A stretch of DNA of 34,380 nucleotides from Stentor coeruleus (lineage: Eukaryota > Ciliophora > Heterotrichea > Heterotrichida > Stentoridae), in contig MPUH01000798.1 of NCBI GenBank assembly GCA_001970955.1, positions 1 through 34,380 on the forward strand. The letters run 5' to 3'. The notes under the pieces are model-generated. The model ran no database searches, was not told the DNA's origin, and saw only the letters and a program-made list of their open reading frames with translations. A program made the position numbers and the translations under genes. Position 1 is the stretch's first letter. Every line of letters begins with the position of its first letter. Below, piece after piece: positions 20,306 to 31,800 of this stretch.

Positions 20306-20754
20306 GTTAAAAAAATAAGTATATTAATAAAACATGAGACTGCAAAAGAAGAGACTGTAAAAAGATGTGATTGGTAAGGCAATTAATTATTTTTAAAGAC
20401 TCTATAAATGTAATATTGAAAAATAAAACTCAAATCAGGCTTTATAAAATACACCTAAACCTAAACTATAAAGTTATATAAAATATGAAGCAACTTATAA
20501 AAAATTACACAATTTTCGGAATAAGAAGCTATAAGCAATAGTACCATATTTAGATTTTTATATGCATTAAATCTTAAAATCCCCTAATGAAATTTTATAA
20601 AATCGTCAAAAGCTTTAACATTGCATTATATCTTATCTGCTATTCTAAGTTTCAAATCTTAATAAACCTATAAAAAAACTTAAAAAATCATCCTAAATCT
20701 AAACTTATTTTCCATATCTTAAATACACTAACTAGTCAAAATACATATCTTTAC
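20306..20754. other. Intergenic spacer, no gene seen
   Basis: About 450 AT-rich bases between two minus-strand genes. Stops are dense in all frames. It would contain the promoter of the F-box-like gene and the 3' end of the HSF-type gene. I find no repeat or structured element. Confidence 0.5.
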
Positions 20755-21438
20755 TTAAAAATCGTCTGATCCACAATAAGTAAGTCTTTCATTCCACGAG
20801 CTTTCATGTATCTCCTCAACATCTGAATTCTTCCTAACAGGTGTTTCCTTTTTCATTCCATAAAAATTGAAATTATTCGTTCTGTTTTTGATCCAATTAG
20901 CAAAGTAAATCATAATATTCTTAGCTTTATCTACATCATTCATCATTGTCTTATTTTCATCATTAATAAATTTTTGAAAATTAATCAGCTCCGCAACTTT
21001 TCCTGAAACTTTATCAAGTTTTTGACCTATTTTATTATGTTTTGCTGATAATTCTTTAAGTGTATTGCAAATGATAATATTTTTCAATGCTGGAGATGAG
21101 TTGTTAAAAACTACAGGAATAAGTGACTCTTTTTGTTTTTTATGTATGTTTTCAGTAAGATCAGGACGGTCTTTTATAAAGAGAGGATGCTTAAAAGCTT
21201 TGCCGACTAGGATTTTTTTATCTCGGATGAAGCCATAGAGGTTTAGTTGTCTATGAAAACTTGGGAAATTCTTGTGTTTGAAGAATGATGGGAGAATTTT
21301 GTCTGTAAAATCTTTGATGTTATAGATTATAAAGGATTTACCGTCGTTGGACCATGAGATTATGTTGTGATGGAGATTTTCATTTAGGATATCTGTGAGG
21401 TTCAATAAAAAGATACTCTTGCCTTCAGACGTTTTCAT
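20755..21438 (-). CDS. Heat-shock-factor-type DNA-binding protein
   Basis: 227 residues. The HSF DNA-binding domain fills about residues 7-95. It starts FLLNLTDILN, continues with ISWSNDGKSFIIYN and the recognition helix region FKHKNFPSFHRQLNLYGF, and ends with FKHPLFIKDRPDL. The helix keeps the conserved Ser-Phe-x-Arg-Gln-Leu-Asn-x-Tyr-Gly-Phe core. A shorter helical region (125-175) may be a reduced oligomerisation coil, but the long hydrophobic heptads HR-A/B are weak. HSFs bind nGAAn repeats and drive stress genes; with such a short C-terminus and no clear activation domain, this could be a regulator of another kind or a repressor. The start is the first ATG, right at the domain. Neighbouring spacers on both sides are over 400 bp, long for this window. 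Confidence 0.9.
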   Translation of the reverse strand: MKTSEGKSIFLLNLTDILNENLHHNIISWSNDGKSFIIYNIKDFTDKILPSFFKHKNFPSFHRQLNLYGFIRDKKILVGKAFKHPLFIKDRPDLTENIHKKQKESLIPVVFNNSSPALKNIIICNTLKELSAKHNKIGQKLDKVSGKVAELINFQKFINDENKTMMNDVDKAKNIMIYFANWIKNRTNNFNFYGMKKETPVRKNSDVEEIHESSWNERLTYCGSDDF

Positions 21439-21881
21439 TTATAGAATGTTCGGGAAATAGGTATATATTTTCTATGAATGTTAAATCTAAAAATCTAGAA
21501 AAGTTATATTTTGCTAGCAAGGCATACTAGAAATATATAAAAACAGATCATCCTACTGCACATCAACCTAAAATATGACCCTATTTTTTTTTATCAACTT
21601 AATATAAGCATTCTAATTTTTTTCCTAATATCAAACTACCACTATTAAATATATACAATTGATCCTATAACAAGAATCAACTAAAATGCAACCAAATTTC
21701 ATTATCCTATTTTTCTAACAATATCCCAAACCTATTTCCTTACCCTAAATATCACAAATTTTATTATATTATTCAACACACATTCAAATATCTCTTTCCT
21801 AATCTTATCTTCCAAAAACTATATTTACCATTTCATCCATACATAAAATCATACTTAAAAAAAAAGCATATCCAATAATAA
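21439..21881. other. Divergent intergenic region
   Basis: About 440 AT-rich bases between the HSF-type gene (minus) and the first 7TM-RGS gene (plus). Both promoters should lie here. It has pyrimidine-rich stretches on the plus strand and an A run just before the 21882 ATG, and no other gene is seen. Confidence 0.5.
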
Positions 21882-22955
21882 ATGGGAAGTGTATACTACA
21901 TACTTTCAATCGTCATCGTTATCTCTTTTATAACCCTAGTCACATTCTCTTGTATTTTCTACATATTTTACCTCGATAAAAACTCAGGGCATATAGGTCT
22001 TTACGAAAGGTCCCAATTTCTTTTTATACTTGGGGCAATAAGCAACTACCTCTCATCAATTTTCAATATAGTCAATGGTATAATCATTGAAAATATAGGT
22101 TGTAAAGAATTCAATAAATATTCTTACCTCCTAGTTCCAACATTTACTTTATCACGACTTTATGCAGTAAGTATGATTCTTCGTATATACCGTCAAGGAT
22201 TACTAAATTTACTAAGATCAGGAGAAGTTTCTAAAGAATATTTATTCAAACGTTTATCATTATGTAGAACAGCTTGTCTTATATCATGTTATCTATTTTT
22301 AACACTTACTTTATTTACAATAGCAAATGTTCTTATTGACTATAGTACTTGTGATAGCATTTTTTGGCCTTTTTTTGCATCTTATTCTATAGAAACTTTT
22401 TTGTTTTTTTATATGTCCTGGGAAGCATATAAAGTTAATATCCATCCAACTATTGTTATTGAGTATTTATTTTATGCTTTAAGTTGGGGAACTTCAAGTT
22501 TTACCCCGACTATTGATGAAAGATGGGTTTTACAAATCCCTTTAAGGAATTGTGTATTACTAGTTTTAGCTGCTTATTCTATGCATGAACATTATAAACT
22601 TATAAGACCACCTTTACCACTTGAAATAAGCTTAAGACATGTTTTTTCAATAGAAGAACTTTATTATGATTTTAAATATTTTTTGATGAAATTAAATAAT
22701 GAAGACTATATAGAATGGTGTGAAGTGTATTGTGAACTTACAAGAGCTGATTTTGTTAAATATTTTAAACCATTTAAAGATAGGTATTCTCAGTCAATAG
22801 GTTTGGATTCGGTAATACAAAGGGATATTGATGAGTCTAATTATGATGAATTAAAAATTAGGCTAGAAGATAGATTACAAAATCCTGTTCATATATATTT
22901 TAATTCTGAGCAGTTTTTGATGTTCAAAAAATTGTATTATGTAAATTTTAACTAA
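21882..22955 (+). CDS. Seven-transmembrane protein with C-terminal RGS-like domain (copy 1)
   Basis: 357 residues with seven hydrophobic helices at about 5-29, 45-68, 82-103, 127-150, 158-180, 188-206 and 217-236, then a cytosolic domain from about 250 to 354. That domain reads as RGS: FKYFLMKLNNEDYIEWCEVYCE matches the FxxFL...EENxEFW...  helix of the family, and NYDELKIRLEDRLQNP followed by FNSEQFLMFKKLYYVNF matches its last helices. The 7TM-RGS architecture is known from plant AtRGS1 and some protists; RGS domains speed GTP hydrolysis by G-alpha. The signature sequence IRPPLP lies between helix 7 and the RGS domain. The start ATG follows an A-rich leader. A related, damaged gene lies 294 bp downstream. 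Function as a receptor and presence of a G-alpha partner are inferred. Confidence 0.8.
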   Translation: MGSVYYILSIVIVISFITLVTFSCIFYIFYLDKNSGHIGLYERSQFLFILGAISNYLSSIFNIVNGIIIENIGCKEFNKYSYLLVPTFTLSRLYAVSMILRIYRQGLLNLLRSGEVSKEYLFKRLSLCRTACLISCYLFLTLTLFTIANVLIDYSTCDSIFWPFFASYSIETFLFFYMSWEAYKVNIHPTIVIEYLFYALSWGTSSFTPTIDERWVLQIPLRNCVLLVLAAYSMHEHYKLIRPPLPLEISLRHVFSIEELYYDFKYFLMKLNNEDYIEWCEVYCELTRADFVKYFKPFKDRYSQSIGLDSVIQRDIDESNYDELKIRLEDRLQNPVHIYFNSEQFLMFKKLYYVNFN

Positions 22956-23248
22956 AGATATGATTATAAGTAATTAAATTAGAAGATTCAGAAATTTTTA
23001 TGAGTTTATGAGAGAGGATATAATATTATATTAGATAAAGAGAATATCGTAATTCGATGATGATTTTTTTTATTGAATAAACTTTTTTAAATGCCTCAAA
23101 TTGTATTTATAATTTTATAAATATTTTCTAGCATTTAGCATAAACATTTAATTATAATCAACCCTTGAAAATAATTTATTTTAGTTAAAATGCATTTCTT
23201 AGAATATAGATAAAAATGAAATAATAACTCTTACAAAAAATAATAGCT

Positions 23249-24371
23249 ATGGTAGAACTTCTTGTTACTGCTGAGTTTATGATAGTCTTCTTCATGATTT
23301 CTTTATATTTTTTAGCAGTGCTCTACATAATCAAAAGACTTGCTAGTTCATGTGGAACTACACCTATTTATGAGCGATCTAAGCGTTTAGTATTCTTGGC
23401 GAACTTATCCAATTATCTAGAAACAATTTTTAATGCTATAACAGGTTACATATTTATAAAAGAAGGTAGTAAAATCAGCAATGAATTAATCCCTTACAAC
23501 ACTTTAGGTGTATTTTTTGCTCGTTTTTATGCATCTTGTATGGGTATGAGAACATACCATATTTTAATTTTAAACGAATATCGCAAAGGTAACTTAAGTA
23601 TTTCTAGCGTACGCAAACATCGCTCTTTTAAAACTACCATCATCATAAATTTCCTTTACTCTTTATCAATGACTTTAATATTCATAATTATCATCTTAGT
23701 ATCTGGTCAAAATCAAGAAAACACTGATATTTACTACAAACTATCCTATGGTTTTGAAAGTTTAACTTTTGCTTTATCTTTATATATAGTTGCAAAAGCT
23801 TCTTTACATCCAACTATATTAGTTGAATATATTTTTTATTCATTCATATGGTCTACTGGCATGTTTAATTTTAATATGCACTTTGGTGATAGATGGTATT
23901 ATACTGTTCCTATAAGAAATACAATATTACTTAATATATCTTTAGTATCAATGGCAGAACATTGTAATTCAATACGACCACCTTTACCAATGGATCCTAA
24001 AATTGATAATATTTTTGAAGTTAAAGAAATGTTTTATAATTTTAAGAAATTTGTATCAGAAAATTGTGATGATGTAACTATTGAAAGTTGCTATCTTTAT
24101 AAAGATTGTATTTTTTTTTTTTTAGGATTTTGTAGGATTTAAAGGAAATAAAGAATTAGAACAAGCTTACTTCTTGCAAAATAATCAGAATTTTTTAGAA
24201 GTTTTGGAGAAAAGTGATAATTTTAGAAGATTTTTGTTTGGTAATCAGGCTAATATTATAGATAATATGAGAGTTATTTTGAAAGGTAATTTAAGGCAGG
24301 TTGCTAAATGCTATGTTTGCTCAGAGGAATATAACGATTTTAGAAAAAAATATTTTATAGCTTTTGACTAA
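23249..24371 (+). pseudogene. 7TM-RGS paralogue (copy 2), frame broken in the RGS domain
   Basis: From the ATG at 23249 there are seven hydrophobic helices with the same spacing as copy 1. Shared blocks are IYERS, SNYLxxIFN, HPTIxVEYxFYxxxW, DRWxxxxPxRNxxLL and SIRPPLP. The RGS part starts FYNFKKFVSENCDD, but at 24108 a GT-A-T13-AG stretch interrupts it and the frame ends at 24142. The rest of an RGS domain (DFVGFKGNKELEQ... to FRKKYFIAFD) is open in another frame from 24126 to 24371. Removing the 18-nt GT...AG gives TGA at once, and no change in T-run length joins the frames. A 52-nt GTAACT...TAG intron (24074-24125) would, but it deletes an RGS helix and is far from the 15-nt type. Either a real lesion or sequence errors. 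Confidence 0.65.
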
Positions 24372-25896
24372 TTATAACAAACTAATCGAGTAAGATAAAT
24401 TAGTTAAACTATAATTTTGAGTTTAGAATGTATTATAATAATATTATTGATTAATTTTATATACTTCTTTAGGAGAATTCTGTGCTAAAAATATATTCTA
24501 CTTGATTGGATTCTTACTAATTTTTTATTATAGTTTTCAAAGCATTTACTCCTCAATTTATTAATAAATATTAAATTTATGATAGAAGGGGATTTTCCAC
24601 GAGATAATTAGTAAAAAGATTCACTATTAATATCGTAAAAGCGATTCAGATATTTTTTCGCCTAGATCAACTTATTTTGAATATGCCAATATTGAAAATT
24701 TCTAAGGTGAATTTTAATAAGAGTAAGAATATTTAAAAATTACTTGATGATTGAATTTGATTGGGTTAAGTATTATCACTGAAATACTTAACTCTCTAGA
24801 CTAAGGAATTAGGAGCACGGAAAAGTGCCGAGGTTTTTGCTTTGTAATAAAAAATCTGAAATTTGTTTATGGACAAAGTAGACTAAGATATTTTTAGATA
24901 AGATTAAATTTTTGACTGGTTGTCTTATTATGAATTATAGGAAACAATTTTATGTAATATATTTGCTAAAGAATTTGTAATAAAAGCTAACGGAAATTCA
25001 TCAGAATTTTTTTCTAATAGTGATATTCTATAATATTATTCAAAAACTTGATTTAAATCAGAGTATCACATGATATAATTAATCTTCCTATTAAAATATA
25101 TAACTAAATTATTTATACCAGACATCAATAACATTATATGGTAATTCTTAATATAAAATATACATAAGTATTTTATATCATAGCGTAAACTCTCTATCTA
25201 CTACCCCCAAACCCTTAAAAAAATTTATAAATATCAGCAAAGTCGATCCTGATAATAATTACCTAACCACAGCATGTTAATTTTAATACCCTGACTAAAA
25301 CAAAAAAATCAACAATATTCATAAAAAGTTTCTAAACACTTAAAATTATCATTTTTAAACTAAAACTACAACAAAATCCCTTATTTCTCACCCGTTCACC
25401 AAATTTCCCATAGAACCTTATCAAATCATATCAACCATATTGATAAACAAAACATAAAAGTATCCCTTTGAAAACATGGAATATCTCTGCGTTCTAGAAA
25501 ACTTCCATCTCATAACTGCAACCTTTATTTTCAACATCTGATACAAAAATCATGATAATAATCCTTTATATTTATACATATACAAATAAAAATATTCAAA
25601 AAAAAAAATATAACCTATCATCTTGTCTAAATATTTTAGCCTTTTTATATATAAACCTATTCATTCTCATACCTATAACTATAATTTATATATAAACTTT
25701 TAAATTCCAATATCACTATCTTTGACATTCATATATAAATTTTATTCTATTATAACTATCCTCAAACCTGCCATTTAATATTTTCTTATACAATCATAGC
25801 TTTTCAAAAAGACAAGATTTATTTAGCCATAATCATAAATTTTACGGATTTAAAACTTTTGCTTTTTATTCAATATCATTCTGCTGTAATTTAATA
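24372..25896. other. Gene-free 1.5-kb region before the cyclase gene
   Basis: The longest stretch without a gene in the window. All six frames are closed by frequent stops. The first part holds an inverted-repeat pair near 24766-24838 (listed separately). The second part (about 25190-25890) is richer in C on the plus strand, with cytosine patches such as CTACCCCCAAACCC. The cyclase promoter and 5' UTR must lie at the right end. Nothing else is identified. Confidence 0.5.
24766..24838 (+). other. Two adjacent hairpins followed by a T run (possible structured RNA)
   Basis: TTAAGTATT (24766-24774) pairs perfectly with AATACTTAA (24783-24791) around an 8-base loop. A second, short stem GCAC/GTGC (24815-24818 with 24825-24828) closes a GGAAAA loop. 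A five-T run follows at 24834. The cluster is locally richer in G and C than its surroundings. The arrangement could be the 3' end of a Pol III-type small RNA. I could not match it to U2, U6, 5S, SRP, RNase P or a tRNA. Confidence 0.25.
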
Positions 25897-28800
25897 ATGG
25901 CAAAGAAGCGTAAGATCGAATTAAGAGAAGTCAAAGTAAAAGGCACAGAAGGTATATTTGACTCTATATACCCAGGTAACAAATTGAAACTCTCCCGTTA
26001 TTCAATTTTAACCCTTGTGCCTAAAAACCTATTTGAGCAGTTCCACAGGACTTCAAATATATGGTTCCTAATCGTGTCAATTTTCCAGCTGATTCCCTTC
26101 CAATTAAACCCAACTGATTCCTGGACAACAATAGTTCCTCTTTCAATCCTCCTAGTTCTAACTTTAATCAAAGATGCATACTGCGATCATTGGCTACGAA
26201 AAAAAGACACTGTATTCAACAATTTAGTCTATCTTTGTTGGAATGGTGAGAAATTTGTAAACACTAAGTCTCAGGATATACTTGTCGGTCAGTTTGTCAT
26301 GGTCAAAGAAAACCAGATCATCCCGGCGGACATGATAATAGTAAGTACTCAGAAACAAGGAAGTATTTTTCTAGACATGTCTAAACTTGTAGGTTTTACA
26401 AGCCTTGTAAGCAAAGTCCCAGTCGAAAGATTTGCGAAGATTTTGAACATGGATAACGAAACCTTGCAAATGGGAAAAATCCAAGGAAAACTAATGCTAG
26501 CTGAGCCTACTTCAGATTACAGTATATTTTCAGGGTCTTTTAAATTTGATAAAATCCCTGGGGCAATAGACATTGATGTGAAAAATGTGCTTTTTAGAGG
26601 AGGGACATTAAAAGGTGAAAGCTTAATAATAGGACTTGCAGCATATTGTGGCCAAGAAACCAAAATCCAAATGAACACTTTTCCACTTAAACGTAAACAG
26701 AGTCAATTAGAAAAAACTGTTAATCGATGGGTTATTTATATACTCCTAGTTTTGATCATAGTTGTATTTCTTTCAGTCATGGGATTTTACTATATAGGTA
26801 TAGATAATACAAGTAGCTATACAGCTTTAGAACCTTTGATAACTTTTACTTTGTTATATAACAACATTGTCCCAATATCTTTGTTTATGGTCATCGATAT
26901 AATCCGTGTAGCCCAAAACTTCTTTTTTTCTCGAAGGTTTAAAAATATTGTTTATAATACTGAAAATGTTAATGAAAACATGGGACAAGCTGATTTTTTA
27001 CTTACTGATAAAACTGGGACTATAACATCTAGTAAGCTTTCATTAAAATCGTGTTTGATTGGAGAGAAAAAATATGAAGATGGGATTTTACCAGCTATAA
27101 ATCAGCAAGATAATGATCAAGCTCATGATACAAATACTTACCTTGTTGGAAATTCAGCTAGGCATCCTTCAGTGTATTTTTCAACATTTGCTGAGCTGAA
27201 AAATGAACTTGTAGAAGAGTCGATATATTCAACAGTTTGGCTTTTTGTTAGAGGTATGGCTATGTGTAATAGTTTATATCAAAGGAATTCAGTTTTTTAT
27301 GGAAGTCATGATGAAGTTGCTCTTGTTGAAGCTTGTAAAGATCTAGGTGTTAATGTTGATATCCCCTTGGCGAATTTGATTGAATTGAAACATGAAGCAA
27401 GTTCTAATAAAGCTTATTATCGTATTGTAGCTAATCGACCTTTTACTACTGAAAAACGTAAATCACGATCTTTGATTGAAGAAGCTGAAGGTACAGGGAT
27501 ATTATATGTTAAAGGTGCTGCTAATGCTATGCTTCCTCTTTTAAATATATCAGATCACTCATTGTATAATATAAAAACAAATCTTAAGGAAATGAAGGCA
27601 AAAGGACTTAGGACTATGATTTTGGCTTATAAGAAAATTTCAGCTGAAGAAATTCTTGAGACTAAGTCTAAGATCCAAAGAATAAAAAAATCATTATTAA
27701 ACCCAGAAAGTAGAATTGAAGCTATGTTTAAAGAACTTGAAAAAAATCTGAAATTTCTTGGGATAACTGGTATGAGTGAAGATATGTTACCAGGTTCTAT
27801 AGAAACATTAAGATTATTAAAAAGCTCTGGGATGAAGTTGTGGATGGTATCAAGTGACTCATTAACAAATACATTTTTAGTAGCAAAACAAGCTGAAATT
27901 ATCGAGCCTGATTCTAAAATCATCGAATTGGTAGGGATAAATACTGAAATCAGCTGTACAAAAGTTCTAATAAAAGCTGCGAAAAGTATGATTTTTAAAC
28001 AAGGACATATAAACGTCGCCCCTTCAAGCCAAGAAGTAGAAGTCCGTAGAAGAAGTCGTATAGGTGAAGAAACAACAGTTACAAGCGATAATGAAACATT
28101 TGTCGAAAGGTCTGTTCAAGAATTATCTAATAGAATACTTCAACGTATGAATTCCGATCTTGAAAACGAACTAAAACTTATTCTCTCCAAACCTTTTGAG
28201 CCATCAGAATTAGACTATTCAGTTATAGTCGATAGAAAAACCTTCCTTTTAGCTTTAAAAGATATAGACAGTCGTCGTCTTTTATTATGCTTATTAATCT
28301 GTGCAAAATCTGTATGTTTTGTAGATCTTATGCCTATAGATAAAGGTAATGTTGTAAAACTATTAAAAGAAAACACAAGATTTAAACCTTTAGTTATATG
28401 TGTTGGAAGTGGAGAAGGGGATATAAGTATGCTACAAACAAGTGATGTGGGTATTGGGATTAATCATGGTGACGATTCTTTATTACACAATTATTCAGAT
28501 GTTGTTGTGAGGAATTTTACTGAATTAGAAATTGTCCTTTTAGGAGAAGGGCATTGGAATTACACAAGGCTTTCTAAAGCAATTTTGTTGTATTTGTATA
28601 AAAACTGTTTTTTAACCCTTGTGACTTTTGCTTATACATTTTTATGCAATTTCTCAGGGACTAGCGTTTTTAATGCTTCACTCCTTATTGGTTTTAACCT
28701 TTTTTTTACTAGTTTACCTATACTTGTTATTGGGATTTTCGACCAAGATTTGACTTATGGGAAAATAATGTCTCATCCTCAGATATACACAATTGGTATA

Positions 28801-31800
28801 AATGGATTGATGTTTAATATGAAAAAACTTTTAGCTTATATGGGAATGGGGATTTTTCAAGGGATTATACTTGTTATACTTGTATTTGTTGGGTATCCTA
28901 AAATATTAACACCAACAGGAGAAACTGAAGATTTAACTTCACTTGGTACTATTATTTATATAACACTTGTTGGATCTGTTCTTTTACAAATTTACATTGA
29001 AACTTTCTGCTATAGTTTACTTTATTACATATCCCAATTTCTATCAATCATCTTTTTAATAATTTTCATCATTATTGTAGGAGAGACCAAATTCCCAAAT
29101 GATGAACTTTTAGGTGTAGGTACCCTACTTCGCTCATCACCGATATCTTTAATTACAATGTTCTTAACATCATTATTTTGTGTTCTCCCATCATATATTG
29201 CTTACAATTGTATAGAATTTTTTTCATCAAAGTTTTTTAATCAAATCAAATCAAGTTATTCATTAGCAATGCTTTATGTTGAAAAACTAGAAAAATATAA
29301 AAAAGCTTTAGGGAGTTTGTATGTAAACACATCAAATTGGAAAAGTAAAGTTCAAGATGATAAGTTTGCTATGAGTAAAATTACTTTAAAATTCGTATTT
29401 GCCCATGTGGAAAAGAAGTTTACTGAGAATTTAATAAGAGATAATCTTATGCTTTTCAAATGGACTTTAGGGTTTCTATGGCTTTTAGTAATTTTATGGA
29501 CAATCTTTGGTGCTTTAATAATGGGAGCATCAATGAACTACATCTTAGCAAGAATCATCATATCAGCAGCTTGTTCTTTAATGCTTTTCCTTTTATGGAC
29601 TGAGCACTTTATGAAAAACTACAGATTTTATATCCTATTATTAATTTTCATAGCCTTATTTACAAAATTTGCCCTTGAGATCAGTTTTAGCAGAACCAGT
29701 ATCCTAGCAACAGCCCTAGTCCCATCCGTAACATTTCTCATCCTTAATGTTAGCTGGTTTTATATTCTCATTCTCAATATCCTCAATATAATATTATTTA
29801 TAATATCCATATCAACAGAATATAGTCAAGTCTATCAACCAAAAGATGCAGCTTTACTTGCTGTTACAAATATAATTTTTATATTAGCTATATCATTAAC
29901 CTCAGCTATTGTAGGGTATTTTTTAGAAATATCAAAAAGAATACAACATAAACTTACTAATAAAGCACATAGAGGAGTTGAGAAAATCCAATCAATTTTA
30001 AGTATTATGTTACCTCCTTTTGTTAGAAATAGAGTTAAAGAAGGGGTTAGGTATATTGCTGATGATCAAGGAGAAGTGACGATTTTATTTTGTGATATTT
30101 GTGATTTTGATAGTATATGCAAAGAATATACCCCACAAGAAATTTCAAGTTTTCTCGACCAATTGTTTAGTAGTTTTGATGCTTTATGCGAAAATGTGGG
30201 TGTTACAAAAATTGAAACTGTTGGGAAAACTTATATGGCATGTGCTGGGCTTAAAGATAGTGATAAAGATATTCCACAGCATTTAAGAAGACAGTCACAT
30301 GCCAGAAGGACTATTGAATTAGGTTTTGCAATGGTTCAAGAAGTTAATAGTATCCAATTAAAAAACGGGAGTACTTTACAAGTAAAAATTGGTATCAATT
30401 CAGGAAGAGTTTCTGCTGGGGTTGTAGGTCATCATAAGCCTCAATTTTCATTAGTTGGTGATACAGTTAATACAGCAAGTCGTATGTGTTCAACATTAGA
30501 TTCTCCAAATAGTATACAAATATCTCAAGCAACTTATTTATTTTTAAGTCAATATCCAGACCTTGAATTCACCCCACGTATGGTTTATGCTAAAGGAAAA
30601 GGGGATATTCAAGTTTATAAAGTTACTGAAGCTAAACCTGATAATTCTGATATTGCAGGGGGGTTTGGATCTACAAATTTTGCATCAAGTATGAATATGC
30701 CTTCACATTCATCGTTTTTCGCTGAAACTCCAGTTGAAGAAGACAGGAAATCAGAACTGAAAAAAATCGCCAGACCTTCGAAAATCATGGAAACGGAATT
30801 TTTGAAAAGAAAAAACTCGAATCTTGTAGAATACAAACCTCTACTGAAAGTTAGATGCAGAGAATCTTTACCTGAAAAAGAATTCAGACTTAAAAATTTA
30901 GAAAACAATTATTATAGTATAATGCAAGCTTTGCTTATAGCGGCATGTGCGATATTTTTCATGACAATATTTTCTATATGTGAATGGTTTGTCCTAAGTG
31001 ATTATACAACTGAAGCTTTAATTATTCTTAGAGCAGTTGTCACAATATACTTAATTATCATCTTATCTTTACATTCAAGAATATATGCTAAATTATACTA
31101 CCCTTATCTTATTATCTCATGTTTAGTTCTTATGACTGCTATTGTAATGCTCCAAATTCATACTAATATAAATTTCCCAGCAGATATTATTGGTTTAGAA
31201 ATCATGTATATCATTGTTATCTTAAATCATGCTAGTGCTGCATCTTTAACTATGGTAATATTTGTAAACATATGCATTTTTATCCCATGGATCGGACTTG
31301 CTATTCACACAATCGACCAATCATTACACCTTACTAATGCTTTACTTGTAGCTGGATTTTCTATTATAAACTTTAAAGCTATCTATACTCAAGAAAAAAA
31401 TGATAGGGCGAATTATAACTTAAATTGGTTAGCTGAAAAAGAAATCAAAGATAACGAAGCTTTACTTATACAAATGATGCCTGCACATGTCCTTGATAAC
31501 TTAGAACGTGGAAGAAGTGTTACAGATAGGTTAATGCAAGTAACACTAATTTTCGCTGATATAGTTGGTTTTACAGATTGGAGTTCTTCTAAAAACCCAG
31601 AAGAAATAGTTTTGATGTTATCGAATTTATTTTCAAGATTCGATAGACTTTGTATAGAATTTGATGTATATAAAGTTCATACAATAGGTGATTGTTATGT
31701 TGTTATGGGTCATGTTGGTAGACAAAAAAGAGATCCTTCTAAAGAGTGTTTGAATGTTATGAAAATGGCATATAGGATGATTGAGGTTATAAAAGAAGAA

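Noticed and set aside
24640-24830. Slight resemblance to U2 snRNA (GCCTAGATCAACTT, GGAATTAGGAGCACGG)
   Set aside because: The branch-pairing GTAGTA and a clear Sm site are missing and the spacing is wrong. The matches are at chance level for this composition.
25340-25560. Minus-strand reading with only two stops over about 70 codons (starts MIFVSDVENKG)
   Set aside because: Both stops are in frame, no 15-nt intron removes them, and one such stretch in 1.5 kb searched in six frames is not unusual.
30615-30908. 97-codon frame opposite the cyclase gene, and similar frames at 27627 and 31813
   Set aside because: They lie wholly within a strongly supported 2073-codon gene. Long antisense frames are expected there.
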